This document shows positions 15,556 through 22,051 of a stretch of DNA of 22,104 bases, piece after piece. Position numbers and translations under genes: made by a program. Source of the stretch: UBA7236 sp964638865. Its GTDB lineage: Bacteria; Bacteroidota; Bacteroidia; Chitinophagales; BACL12. Below the pieces are notes generated by a model, which saw nothing but the letters and a program-made list of their open reading frames with translations, was not told where the DNA came from and did not search any database. Numbering within the stretch: position 1 is the first letter of the stretch; each line of letters opens with the position of its first letter. Where the stretch lies: positions 1 through 22,104 of the forward strand of contig CAZXBG010000061.1 of the NCBI GenBank assembly GCA_964638865.1. The letters run 5' to 3'.

Positions 15556-16005
15556 ATGGAAAAAAAAATTATACATCAAACAAAATCTCAAATAATTGTA
15601 AGAATAATCCTCGGAATCTTTTTGATTTTTACCGGCACCGGTCATCTTACTTTTATGCGAACATCGTTTTTAGCACAAGTGCCTAATTGGGTGCCCATGC
15701 AACCGGATATGGTAGTACTTATATCTGGAGTAGTAGAAGTAATTTTAGGTGCTTCATTATTATTTTTATCGAAACAGCGAACTACTGTTGGTTGGATAGT
15801 AGCCCTCTTTTTAGTTGCAGTTTTCCCAGGCAATATTGCTCAATTGGTAAATCATGATTATGCTTTTGGTTTAAACTCCGATTTACTTCTCTGGCTACGG
15901 TTGCCATTTCAACCGATTCTAATCTCTTTGATATTATGGTGTACAGGTGCATGGGGAGAATGGAGAGATAAAGTAAAATTTAAAAATAAAACGCATGCGT
16001 TATAA
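15556..16005 (+). CDS. DoxX-like integral membrane protein
   Basis: 149 aa, four membrane helices (about residues 13-29, 47-67, 75-93, 114-131). FLIFTGTGHLTFMR, PDMVVLISGVVEVILGASLL, FPGNIAQLVNH and LWLRLPFQPILISLILWCTGAW match DoxX-family proteins of Bacteroidota. DoxX-like proteins are linked to quinone and oxidative-stress functions in other bacteria, but no activity can be read here. It lies 35 bases after the reductase and is probably cotranscribed. Confidence 0.82.
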   Translation: MEKKIIHQTKSQIIVRIILGIFLIFTGTGHLTFMRTSFLAQVPNWVPMQPDMVVLISGVVEVILGASLLFLSKQRTTVGWIVALFLVAVFPGNIAQLVNHDYAFGLNSDLLLWLRLPFQPILISLILWCTGAWGEWRDKVKFKNKTHAL

Positions 16006-16077
16006 CTTTCATAAAGCAAACACTGAAAAAATAAATTCTTATATAATCAATTCAATTCATCAATAAAAAAAAATAAA

Positions 16078-16308
16078 ATGGAAAATTTAACAACAAACGA
16101 AGACATGTTAACCAAGGCAATTGAAAAACAAACAATCAAATTGCCATCAGACACATTTTTATTTGCAGCTATGGGTGCCGCAGCACTTTCTTTAACATTG
16201 AAATGCATGGGCAACGATAAAAATGCAACTTTTATAGGGCAGTGGGTAGCCCCTATTTTAATCTTGGGAATTTATAATAAATTAGTAAAGCAAGAGAAAA
16301 GCAAATAA
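16078..16308 (+). CDS. small two-TM membrane protein
   Basis: 76 aa. A polar N-terminus of about 25 residues is followed by hydrophobic segments at about 27-41 (TFLFAAMGAAALSLTLK) and 52-65 (FIGQWVAPILILGIY), and then a basic tail (KLVKQEKSK). The acidic/basic polarity predicts both ends in the cytoplasm. It lies 72 bases after the DoxX-like gene and just before the tandem RNA-like elements, so its mRNA 3' end may carry them. Family not recognised. Confidence 0.6.
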   Translation: MENLTTNEDMLTKAIEKQTIKLPSDTFLFAAMGAAALSLTLKCMGNDKNATFIGQWVAPILILGIYNKLVKQEKSK

Positions 16309-16336
16309 AAGAATTGAAAATGCTGGCAGTAATAAC

Positions 16337-16417
16337 CGATAAGAGACTGTTTCGTTCCTTAATATATTTAAGGTTTGCAGGAAGGATATTGAAATTATTT
16401 TTAATTTCCTTTTATCG
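16337..16417 (+). ncRNA. three-way-junction RNA-like element, copy 1
   Basis: Outer stem P1 CGATAA (16337-16342) / TTATCG (16412-16417). Joining segment GAGACTGTTTCGTT (16343-16356). Hairpin P2 CCTTAA-TATAT-TTAAGG (16357-16373). Joining segment TTTGCAGGA (16374-16382). Hairpin P3 AGGATATTGAAA-TTAT-TTTTAATTTCCT (16383-16410) with one U-U and one G-U. A single T closes to P1. A T-rich run follows. Both joining segments are identical in copy 2 while all stems differ. It lies in the 381-bp gene-free stretch 16309-16689, between the small membrane protein and the FAS1 gene. Not a family I recognise; riboswitch, ribozyme or sRNA are all possible. Confidence 0.65.
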
Positions 16418-16466
16418 ATTTTCTAATTTAAATATTTATTAAAATTAAAAAAGCTGTCCGCACTTA

Positions 16467-16549
16467 CCGTTAAGAGACTGTTTCGTTCCTCTCAAATAGA
16501 AAGGTTTGCAGGATGGGAATTGAAATTAATTTCAATTCCCATTTATCGG
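16467..16549 (+). ncRNA. three-way-junction RNA-like element, copy 2, ending in T-run
   Basis: Same plan as copy 1. P1 is CCGTTAA (16467-16473) / TTATCGG (16543-16549) with one U-U mismatch. The 14-base joining segment at 16474-16487 is identical to copy 1. P2 is CCTCTC-AAATA-GAAAGG (16488-16504). The 9-base segment TTTGCAGGA is at 16505-16513. P3 is a perfect self-complementary 28-mer (16514-16541, TGGGAATTGAAATT and its complement). One T joins P3 to P1. P1 is followed by GCTTTTTTT, so the element can act as or end at an intrinsic terminator. Flanking AT-rich sequence is also duplicated (unit about 131 bp). The remaining 130 bases before the FAS1 gene hold an imperfect GAATTTTTC/GCGAAAATTC hairpin. 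Confidence 0.65.
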
Positions 16550-16689
16550 CTTTTTTTAATTTGAATGTTTATGAAAATAAAATGTGAATCATGCAACATT
16601 ATTAATAAATCATGTTAAAATTTTAAAACTGATCAAACAGAATTTTTCACCGCAGCGAAAATTCATTCTCTGTATAGATCAAAAATAAA

Positions 16690-17115
16690 ATGGAAAAAGA
16701 AATGACAATGACAAACGACATTGTGGCAATTTCCACAACAAATTGTAAAACACTTGCCGCTGCAGCAAAAGCTGCCGGCTTAGTAGAAACTTTGCAAGGT
16801 AAAGGACCGTTCACAGTTTTTGCACCTGCTGATTCAGCTTTTGTTGCAATACAAGCAGAGGTGGACAAATTATTGAAAACTGAAAACAAATCAAATCTTT
16901 CTAAAATCTTGACTTACCATGTTGTAAGCGGAAAAATGCATGCTGCTGATTTGAAAGACGGACAAGAGTTAACTACTGTAGAAGGTAGTAAACTAAAAAT
17001 ATTGATAAAAGATGGAACGGGAACAGTAGGTAATGCAAAAGTTACAACTGCTGATATTGGAGCATCAAATGGAGTAATTCATGTTATTGACAAAGTGTTA
17101 TTACCAGAAGATTAA
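16690..17115 (+). CDS. single-domain fasciclin (FAS1) protein
   Basis: 141 aa, essentially one FAS1 domain. The H1 motif GPFTVFAPADSAF is at about 38-50, LTYHVVSGK at about 74-82, and the H2 motif NGVIHVIDKVLLP at about 126-138. FAS1 domains mediate adhesion, usually in secreted or lipid-anchored proteins. This one starts MEKEMTMTND with no signal peptide or lipobox, and no upstream in-frame extension supplies one, so it would be cytoplasmic as written. It follows the tandem RNA-like elements by about 130 bases and is followed by a good hairpin. Confidence 0.88.
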   Translation: MEKEMTMTNDIVAISTTNCKTLAAAAKAAGLVETLQGKGPFTVFAPADSAFVAIQAEVDKLLKTENKSNLSKILTYHVVSGKMHAADLKDGQELTTVEGSKLKILIKDGTGTVGNAKVTTADIGASNGVIHVIDKVLLPED

Positions 17116-17129
17116 TTAAATCTAAAAAT

Positions 17130-17155
17130 TAAAACCTATCTTTGGCGAGGTTTTA
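17130..17155 (+). terminator. hairpin between the FAS1 gene and tspO
   Basis: A perfect 8-bp stem TAAAACCT / AGGTTTTA with a 10-base loop, 15 bases after the FAS1 stop. The 3' arm ends in TTTTA. A TATCTTTG word (17137-17144, -7 box-like) lies across the 5' arm and loop and could serve the tspO gene at 17174, so terminator and promoter may overlap. Confidence 0.5.
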
Positions 17156-17173
17156 TCTTATTAAATAAAAATA

Positions 17174-17680
17174 ATGGAAAATTCAACTCCTTTACCATCA
17201 ACAAGTAAAAACAAAATAGCTAAACTAATTTTAAGTTTAGTTCTTCCTCTTGCAATTGGAGGCGTTTCAGGATATTTAGTTAGAAATGAAATGAATGGAG
17301 ATTGGTTTAATACATTGGCAAAGCCATCTTTCAACCCTCCAGGTTATTTGTTTGGACCCGTTTGGACAGCGTTGTATATTCTCATGGGAATTTCTATGTT
17401 TTTAATTTGGAACACACCCAAAACAGAACTACGACAAAAAGCATTAACAGTTTTTGGCGTTCAGTTATTTTTTAATTTTTGGTGGAGTATTTTATTCTTT
17501 TCCTTTCACACAATTTTCTTATCAGTAGTTGACATTTTGGTGATGTGGTTTTTAATTATCTACATGATTACTCTTTTCAAAAAGATAAAACCAATTGCTG
17601 CTTATCTTCAAATTCCATATTTCCTTTGGGTAACTTTTGCCTCTGTCCTCAATATTTCCATTTGGTTTTTAAACAGATAG
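17174..17680 (+). CDS. tspO: TspO/MBR family tryptophan-rich sensory protein
   Basis: 168 aa with five membrane helices. The family signature KPSFNPPGYLFGPVWTALYI at about 51-70 and the C-terminal WVTFASVLNISIWFLN at about 152-167 are diagnostic of TspO. TspO proteins bind porphyrins and related ligands and are tied to oxidative and tetrapyrrole stress. The length is normal (about 155-170). The ABC-ATPase fragment begins 9 bases after its stop, suggesting they were once cotranscribed, or that the join lies close by. Confidence 0.93.
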   Translation: MENSTPLPSTSKNKIAKLILSLVLPLAIGGVSGYLVRNEMNGDWFNTLAKPSFNPPGYLFGPVWTALYILMGISMFLIWNTPKTELRQKALTVFGVQLFFNFWWSILFFSFHTIFLSVVDILVMWFLIIYMITLFKKIKPIAAYLQIPYFLWVTFASVLNISIWFLNR

Positions 17681-17689
17681 GATATAATT

Positions 17690-17992
17690 GTGGATAATAA
17701 AGAAATTGCACAATTAATAAAAGCGGGTAAAATCTATAAAACTGGAGATTCCGACATTACTGCATTGCAACCTTCCACTTTAGATTTGAACTCGGGGGAG
17801 CTAACCTTAATTATGGATCCTTCCGGCTCAGGAAAAACCACTTTACTTTCCTTATTCTGTTGTGTAATTTATCCATCTTCGGGAGAGGTTTTTATTGATA
17901 GTGAGAAAATAAATAATTTGAGTGAAAATACACTAGCGCCTATTCGGTTAGAAAAAATTGGGTTTGTATTTCAACAATCCGATTTAATTTAG
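17690..17992 (+). pseudogene. 5' fragment of an ABC transporter ATPase (MacB/LolD type)
   Basis: 100 aa from a GTG start. It contains the A-loop region (KIYKTGDSDITALQPST), the Walker A region as DPSGSGKTT at 43-51 (Gly to Asp at the first position) and the Q-loop FVFQQSDLI at 92-100, then stops at TAG 17990. The signature motif, Walker B and H-loop are missing. The family is about 225-240 aa and would continue N-L-I-A-P-L. The following sequence reads AAPLSS in another frame and then becomes a GNAT domain. It cannot hydrolyse ATP as it stands. No permease gene is present. Confidence 0.85.
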
Positions 17993-18384
17993 CAGCACCA
18001 TTAAGTTCTTTAGACCCAAACGACAAAACTGCCTACATTGAAAAGTATACAAAACATTTAAATGACCCAACAATAAATACGCAAACAATAAAAGTAAATG
18101 ATGTAATAGCAGGAAGTGTTGCAAAGTTTGTAATAGAAAATGATACTGAAATTACTTATTTGATAGCTAGAAAATTCTGGGGAAAGGGAATTTCCACAAC
18201 AGCACTGAAGGAATTTTTGAAAATTGAACATATAAGACCAATTTTTGGACGTGTTGCTTTCGACAAATATGGTTCGCAAAAAGTTTTGGAAAAATGGGGT
18301 TTTGTGAAAATCGGAATGGATAAAGGATTTGCAAATGTCCGACAGGCAGAAATTGAAGAATTCATTTATAAACATTCTGAGTAA
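17989..18384 (+). pseudogene. GNAT acetyltransferase lacking its N-terminus
   Basis: The open frame has no ATG. It reads AAPLSSLDPNDKTAYIEKYT, DPTINTQTIKVNDVIAGSVA, ITYLIARKFWGKGISTTALK, IRPIFGRVAFDKYGSQKVLE and KWGFVKIGMDKGF up to a stop at 18382. RKFWGKGIST is the acetyl-CoA-binding motif A of RimJ/RimL-like GNATs. About 25 N-terminal residues are replaced by the ABC-ATPase fragment, which is read one frame away. A TTG at 18160 could only give 74 aa. Best explained as a fusion of two gene fragments. Confidence 0.75.
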
Positions 18385-18499
18385 CAATGAAACAACAACG
18401 AGTCTTATTTTAAAAATGCAAAAAAAGAGTATATAAACTGCGGCTAAATACAATCAGGAACTTACAATACAAAAATCGAACAACAAACATTAAATCGAC

Positions 18500-19180
18500 A
18501 TGAAAAAAAAATTCATTAATAACTATCCTTTTGTAACCTATACAAAACAAACTTACGACATTAATGAAATGGACACACGCTGCTGGAATTTTTATGAGTG
18601 GATGAACACTCGCAGAACAGTTCGCGATTTTTCGGATAAAGTTATTCCTGAAAACATTATTGAAAACATAATTCTTTCCGCTTCTACTGCACCTTCTGGT
18701 GCTCACAAACAACCATGGACATTTTGTGTGGTAAAAAATCCTGAAGTAAAAAAGCAAATTCGTTTTGCTGCTGAAAAAGAAGAAAAAGAAAGTTACGAAA
18801 CCCGGATGACAGAGGAATGGCTCAATGATCTTCTACCCATTGGAACCGACTGGAATAAACCATTTTTAGAAACTGCCCCATATCTTATTGTTGTTTTTAA
18901 ACGAAGTTATGAGCTGGAAAACAATAATTATAAACATCAAAATTATTATGTAACTGAAAGCTGCGGAATCGCCTGCGGATTTTTACTTACGGCAATTCAT
19001 GATGCCGGATTGGTGGCTTTAACACATACGCCAAGCCCAATGAATTTTCTCACTAAAATATTAAACCGTCCCGAAAATGAGAAACCTTTTTTGTTGATTC
19101 CTGTTGGATATCCTGCAGAAGAATGTTGGGTTCCGGATTTACAAAGGAAAGGTATTTCAGAGATTTGTGTGTGGATTTAG
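18500..19180 (+). CDS. nitroreductase-family flavoprotein, iodotyrosine deiodinase-like
   Basis: 226 aa FMN protein. FMN contacts are RRTVRDFS (38-45) and APSGAHKQPW (64-73). LPVGYP-type sequence LIPVGYPAEE and WVPDLQRKG lie near the C-terminus. The substrate lid EKEEKESYETRM keeps Glu95 and Tyr99, and DWNK keeps Lys120, at the positions that in human iodotyrosine deiodinase hold the zwitterion of halotyrosine (Glu157, Tyr161, Lys182). General nitroreductases lack this triad. The enzyme family reductively dehalogenates iodo- or bromotyrosine. Bacterial members, including one from Haliscomenobacter, are known to do so in vitro. The physiological substrate is unknown. No membrane anchor is present. 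Confidence 0.85.
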   Translation: MKKKFINNYPFVTYTKQTYDINEMDTRCWNFYEWMNTRRTVRDFSDKVIPENIIENIILSASTAPSGAHKQPWTFCVVKNPEVKKQIRFAAEKEEKESYETRMTEEWLNDLLPIGTDWNKPFLETAPYLIVVFKRSYELENNNYKHQNYYVTESCGIACGFLLTAIHDAGLVALTHTPSPMNFLTKILNRPENEKPFLLIPVGYPAEECWVPDLQRKGISEICVWI

Positions 19181-19189
19181 CCCGCGATT

Positions 19190-19253
19190 CTACCGAAACA
19201 CATTTTGGAGCAGATGTGCTCACAATAACCTTGGTGTATCACTGATGCGGTAG
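19190..19253 (+). other. possible folded spacer after the deiodinase-like gene
   Basis: Outer arms CTACCG (19190-19195) / CGGTAG (19248-19253) enclose an inner hairpin GAGCA-GATG-TGCTC (19208-19221). There is no second copy to test it. It could be a 3' UTR structure or chance. Confidence 0.25.
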
Positions 19254-19321
19254 TTATAAATTAAACACCCCCACTCAATTATGGATGCAAAACTGATTAT
19301 TTTGAATTAGGAAAGGCAGTT

Positions 19322-19344
19322 ATAGTCTTTTTAGACTATCTTTG
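19322..19344 (+). promoter_or_regulatory. promoter -7 box overlapping an inverted repeat
   Basis: TATCTTTG (19337-19344) fits TAnnTTTG and ends 9 bases before ATG 19354. The inverted repeat ATAGTC-TTTTTA-GACTAT (19322-19339) overlaps the 5' half of the box, so a dimeric regulator binding there would block the promoter. No clear -33 TTG is spaced correctly. Confidence 0.5.
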
Positions 19345-19353
19345 GAAAAAAAA

Positions 19354-19731
19354 ATGTCAGAAAAAGGAAAAAAACAATATGGTATCTGGATGGATACACA
19401 TCATGCAACCGTTACTGGAAGGCAAAATATTGATCAGGGTGATTTCATTATTCTAAATCAGGTGAAGAATAAAGGTACAGATAAAAACTCCAATGAGAAT
19501 GCAGCTAATAATCAGGAGATTACCTTAACGCACAAATTTTTCAAGGAAATTGTTAGTGTAATACCAAACATGGATGAAGTACATGTTACGGGAACAGGCC
19601 AAATTCAGGAACAATTTATTAAGTTTTTAGCCGATACCCCGCAATATAAAAATGCTGCGACAAGCCAAAGCACTTCTAATAAAATGAGCGACGAACAATT
19701 GGTAAGTTTAATTAGTAAGCATTTTAATTAA
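19354..19731 (+). CDS. small conserved Bacteroidota protein (YGIWMD...TGTGQIQEQF type)
   Basis: 125 aa from ATG 19354. An in-frame TTG at 19342 lies within the -7 box and is not a plausible start. It begins KKQYGIWMDTHHATV, with an Asn/Glu-rich middle, then LTHKFFKEIVSVIPNMDEVH, VTGTGQIQEQFIKFLADTPQ and NKMSDEQLVSLISKHFN. The GIWxD start and the TGTG...EQF block resemble the bacterial eRF1-like/host-attachment-like small proteins of stress operons, but that link is weak. The gene is soluble and has its own promoter and a strong terminator, so it looks like an independently controlled single gene. Confidence 0.7.
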   Translation: MSEKGKKQYGIWMDTHHATVTGRQNIDQGDFIILNQVKNKGTDKNSNENAANNQEITLTHKFFKEIVSVIPNMDEVHVTGTGQIQEQFIKFLADTPQYKNAATSQSTSNKMSDEQLVSLISKHFN

Positions 19732-19740
19732 ATCAACAAG

Positions 19741-19786
19741 AAATGACAAGAAATCCAATCATGAATCTTGGATTTCTTGTCATTTT
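19741..19786 (+). terminator. strong intrinsic terminator
   Basis: An 18-bp perfect stem, AAATGACAAGAAATCCAA (19741-19758) against TTGGATTTCTTGTCATTT (19768-19785), with a 9-base loop and a T-run overlapping the 3' arm (CATTTT). It starts 9 bases after the stop of the 19354 gene. Confidence 0.85.
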
Positions 19787-19870
19787 AACTCGTCTGTAAT
19801 ATTTATTGATTACATAAGTAAATTTAATTTTATTGATACGCCTTCCTGTTATCTCAAATAATTAACTATT

Positions 19871-20608
19871 ATGAAAATGAATGAAGATTCGCTGAATGAA
19901 AGTTTTGGAACATTATCAGAAACTATAAATGAGTTAATCAAATTGGGTTATACACACGACTTTAATATTCAGGAAGAATGTCTGGTATGCAATCAATTGA
20001 ATTTCACCTTATCCCCTAACGATTTTCAAATTGATAAAGTGTATCGTTTTGAAGGTGCGTCGAATCCGGCTGATCAATCCATACTTTATGCAATTTCTTC
20101 GCCAGGATTAAAAATTAAAGGCACCTTGGTAAATGGTTATGGAATTTCCGCTGACGAAACATCTTCAAAATTGATAGAAAAATTACAAACAAATACAACT
20201 ATTATACTTATGGAAAATAAATCTAATGATGCAACACCACAGCGTCCGGAAGGGAATCGAATTTTAAATGCCCCACTCGTTGAAATGGACCTATTTAAGT
20301 TTATTAACCAACTAAAGAATGAAACCACGTGGAAAGAAAGCGACCGTAATTCTGTAACAATTTTCAAATCAGAAACAATGAGAATTGTACTTTTGGGACT
20401 GCACGAAAATGCAGAGTTAACTAAGCACAAGGCCGACGGAGTTATAAGTGTTCAGGTGTTGGAAGGAAAAATAAATTTTATTACAGACCAGCAAAGTGCC
20501 ATTTTAGAAAAAGGAAATATGATTGCGTTACAAGAAAACATTATGCATAGTGTGATTGCAATAACAGAAAGTTTTTTCCTACTAACGCTTTCGATGAGTA
20601 ACAAATAA
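19871..20608 (+). CDS. two-domain protein: PRPP-synthetase-like module plus cupin
   Basis: 245 aa. Residues about 10-115 (TINELIKLGYTHDFNIQEEC, KVYRFEGASNPADQSILYAI, GTLVNGYGI) match short Bacteroidota proteins that databases often name 'phosphoribosylpyrophosphate synthetase', although they lack the PRPP-binding loop and are not that enzyme. Residues about 133-245 form a cupin: WKESDRNSVTIFKSETMRIV, HENAELTKHKADGVISVQVL, EGKINFITDQQSAILEKGNM and HSVIAITESFFLLTL. Metal-type His/Glu positions (HENAELTKH) are partly kept. The two modules usually occur as separate small genes. A ligand-sensing or small-molecule role is likely, but nothing specific can be named. Confidence 0.75.
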   Translation: MKMNEDSLNESFGTLSETINELIKLGYTHDFNIQEECLVCNQLNFTLSPNDFQIDKVYRFEGASNPADQSILYAISSPGLKIKGTLVNGYGISADETSSKLIEKLQTNTTIILMENKSNDATPQRPEGNRILNAPLVEMDLFKFINQLKNETTWKESDRNSVTIFKSETMRIVLLGLHENAELTKHKADGVISVQVLEGKINFITDQQSAILEKGNMIALQENIMHSVIAITESFFLLTLSMSNK

Positions 20609-20639
20609 TTAGCGGACTTTTTTAATTAATAATTTTTTT

Positions 20640-20895
20640 TTCCACGAAGTCACTAAGGAAACAAAGTATTATAATAATTGCCTTATTATTATTATTTTTC
20701 ATTTTCCCCTTTGTGCTCTACGTGCCTTAGTAGGAAACTATTTTTTTTTTCACGAATACACTAAGAAACAAACCTTTTTACTAATCGCCATATAACGTTT
20801 TTTTTATTTTCCTCCTTGTGCTCAACGTGCCTTAGTGGGGAACCATTTTTTTCCCCACAAGACGCAAATTGAGCGAAGTATTCACGAAGCTTTTT
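20640..20895. repeat. CACGAAG/CACTAAGG-type intergenic repeat, two tandem units plus remnant
   Basis: Covers much of the 457-bp gene-free stretch 20609-21065. Left arms CCACGAAGTCACTAAGGAAAC (20642) and TCACGAATACACTAAGAAAC (20750) and right arms TTTGTGCTCTACGTGCCTTAG (20711) and CTTGTGCTCAACGTGCCTTAG (20815) alternate, so each unit of about 105 bp is an imperfect inverted repeat with AT-rich loops. A third partial arm (CCCCACAAGACGCAAATTGAGCGAAG) follows at about 20854. Such elements are dispersed in several bacterial phyla. The open frame across the right side is not a gene. The remaining 170 bases show nothing recognisable. Confidence 0.75.
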
Positions 20896-21065
20896 TTTAT
20901 TTATCTACAGCATTAATTACTGACATATCCATTGATGTAATTTCTTTAACGTATTGCCCGAATATTTTTACTCCCCCATACGCAGAGTTGCCCCGGCTAG
21001 TTAATTCTTGGAGTGCTGAACGCTGTTAATACATTCCGGGATTTGCGAGTTATCAGTGGTAAGTA

Positions 21066-21950
21066 TTATTCCCCCCCCTCCTCGCACAGTTGTTCGAGTT
21101 TACGCAAATCATCCAATTTCCACTGATCACTAGGCTTGTCGTGAAGGCGCATGAGATATTGAATGTATTCTTTGATAATATCCTTATTGGAAGCGGGAAG
21201 AAAATATTTGTCCGTAATTTCTAAATCGATTTTTTGCAAATAATTTTTTATTTCTCGATCACTGAATGCGAGTCCTTTGTTGTAAGGATTTAAATAAAAT
21301 AAAATTTCTTCTTTATTATTTTCAACATCCTCAAAATCGGTGATATAATCCTTGGTGCGCACAAGAATAAAATGTGTATTTAATCGCACTCCATAAACCG
21401 GAAGATCTAATTGCTGACATAATACCAAATACAATAATCCGATGGAAAAATGATTTCCCTTAAATGCATCCAGCACATTATTGAGATACATATAACGCAA
21501 TTCGTCGTCGTTATTTTGTAAGCCAACAAATTGATAATGAGAAAAGATTGCCTGGTTCACCACATTCATTTGTTCCAGTGGAGATAAATAAGAATTAATC
21601 CCTATCCAGATATCTTTTTGAATCCGCGAAATCGTTTTTAATAATTGTTCTTCATCCAACTCGGCATACTGATGGCGGGTAACTATAATAATACCTTTTA
21701 AAAGATCATTACTTTCAAATTCCACCCACTGCTCAAAATCTTTTTCTACTTCCGAAAATTGAATTTTATGAATGATCTCTTCTATCCTCTCCTGCATTAC
21801 CGGGTTCGGAATGGAAGTATAAGCATCTTCCAGCTTATCAATCACCACCGGCCCAAGCGACAATAATTTTTCCGCCACATGATCGAACACTTCGGGATCG
21901 TTATCGTCGAGTAATGAAATTAATGCTGCTATTTCGTTGCTATTGCTCAA
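21066..21950 (-). CDS. SirB1/transglutaminase-core-2 family protein
   Basis: 294 aa. The N-terminal 75 residues (ISLLDDNDPEVFDHVAEKLL, LEDAYTSIPNPVMQERIEEI) resemble a short HEAT-type helical region. The central domain has NDDELRYMYLNNVLDAFKGN, HFSIGLLYLVLCQQLDLPVY and GVRLNTHFILV, the pattern of SirB1-like transglutaminase-fold proteins (usual N-P-x-S-L-G-x-L-Y and G-H-F). The function of the family is unclear. The start is TTG 21950; no ATG exists upstream in frame before a stop, and the next Met (NPVMQER) is internal. It is convergent with the preceding gene across the repeat spacer. Confidence 0.85.
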   Translation of the reverse strand: MSNSNEIAALISLLDDNDPEVFDHVAEKLLSLGPVVIDKLEDAYTSIPNPVMQERIEEIIHKIQFSEVEKDFEQWVEFESNDLLKGIIIVTRHQYAELDEEQLLKTISRIQKDIWIGINSYLSPLEQMNVVNQAIFSHYQFVGLQNNDDELRYMYLNNVLDAFKGNHFSIGLLYLVLCQQLDLPVYGVRLNTHFILVRTKDYITDFEDVENNKEEILFYLNPYNKGLAFSDREIKNYLQKIDLEITDKYFLPASNKDIIKEYIQYLMRLHDKPSDQWKLDDLRKLEQLCEEGGE

Positions 21951-22051
21951 GGTTGCGCTGTCGTTTTTTTGGAAATTGTATTTATTTGAAACTTAATGCC
22001 TGTCACTAAGTATTTTTTTCATGACTCGTGAGTTTTAATCCTACTCGGATC

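Noticed and set aside
16337..16549. Hammerhead ribozyme, TPP or cobalamin riboswitch
   Set aside because: The three-way junction has no CUGAUGA/GAAA core, no TPP CUGAGA and no B12-box-like sequence, so the conserved junctions do not match these classes.
18160..18384. Independent 74-aa GNAT starting at TTG 18160
   Set aside because: The GNAT similarity continues about 55 codons upstream in the same frame, so this is only the C-terminal part of a relic.
20835..21029. 64-aa ORF in the spacer after the cupin gene
   Set aside because: It runs through the dispersed repeat and has no recognisable protein features.
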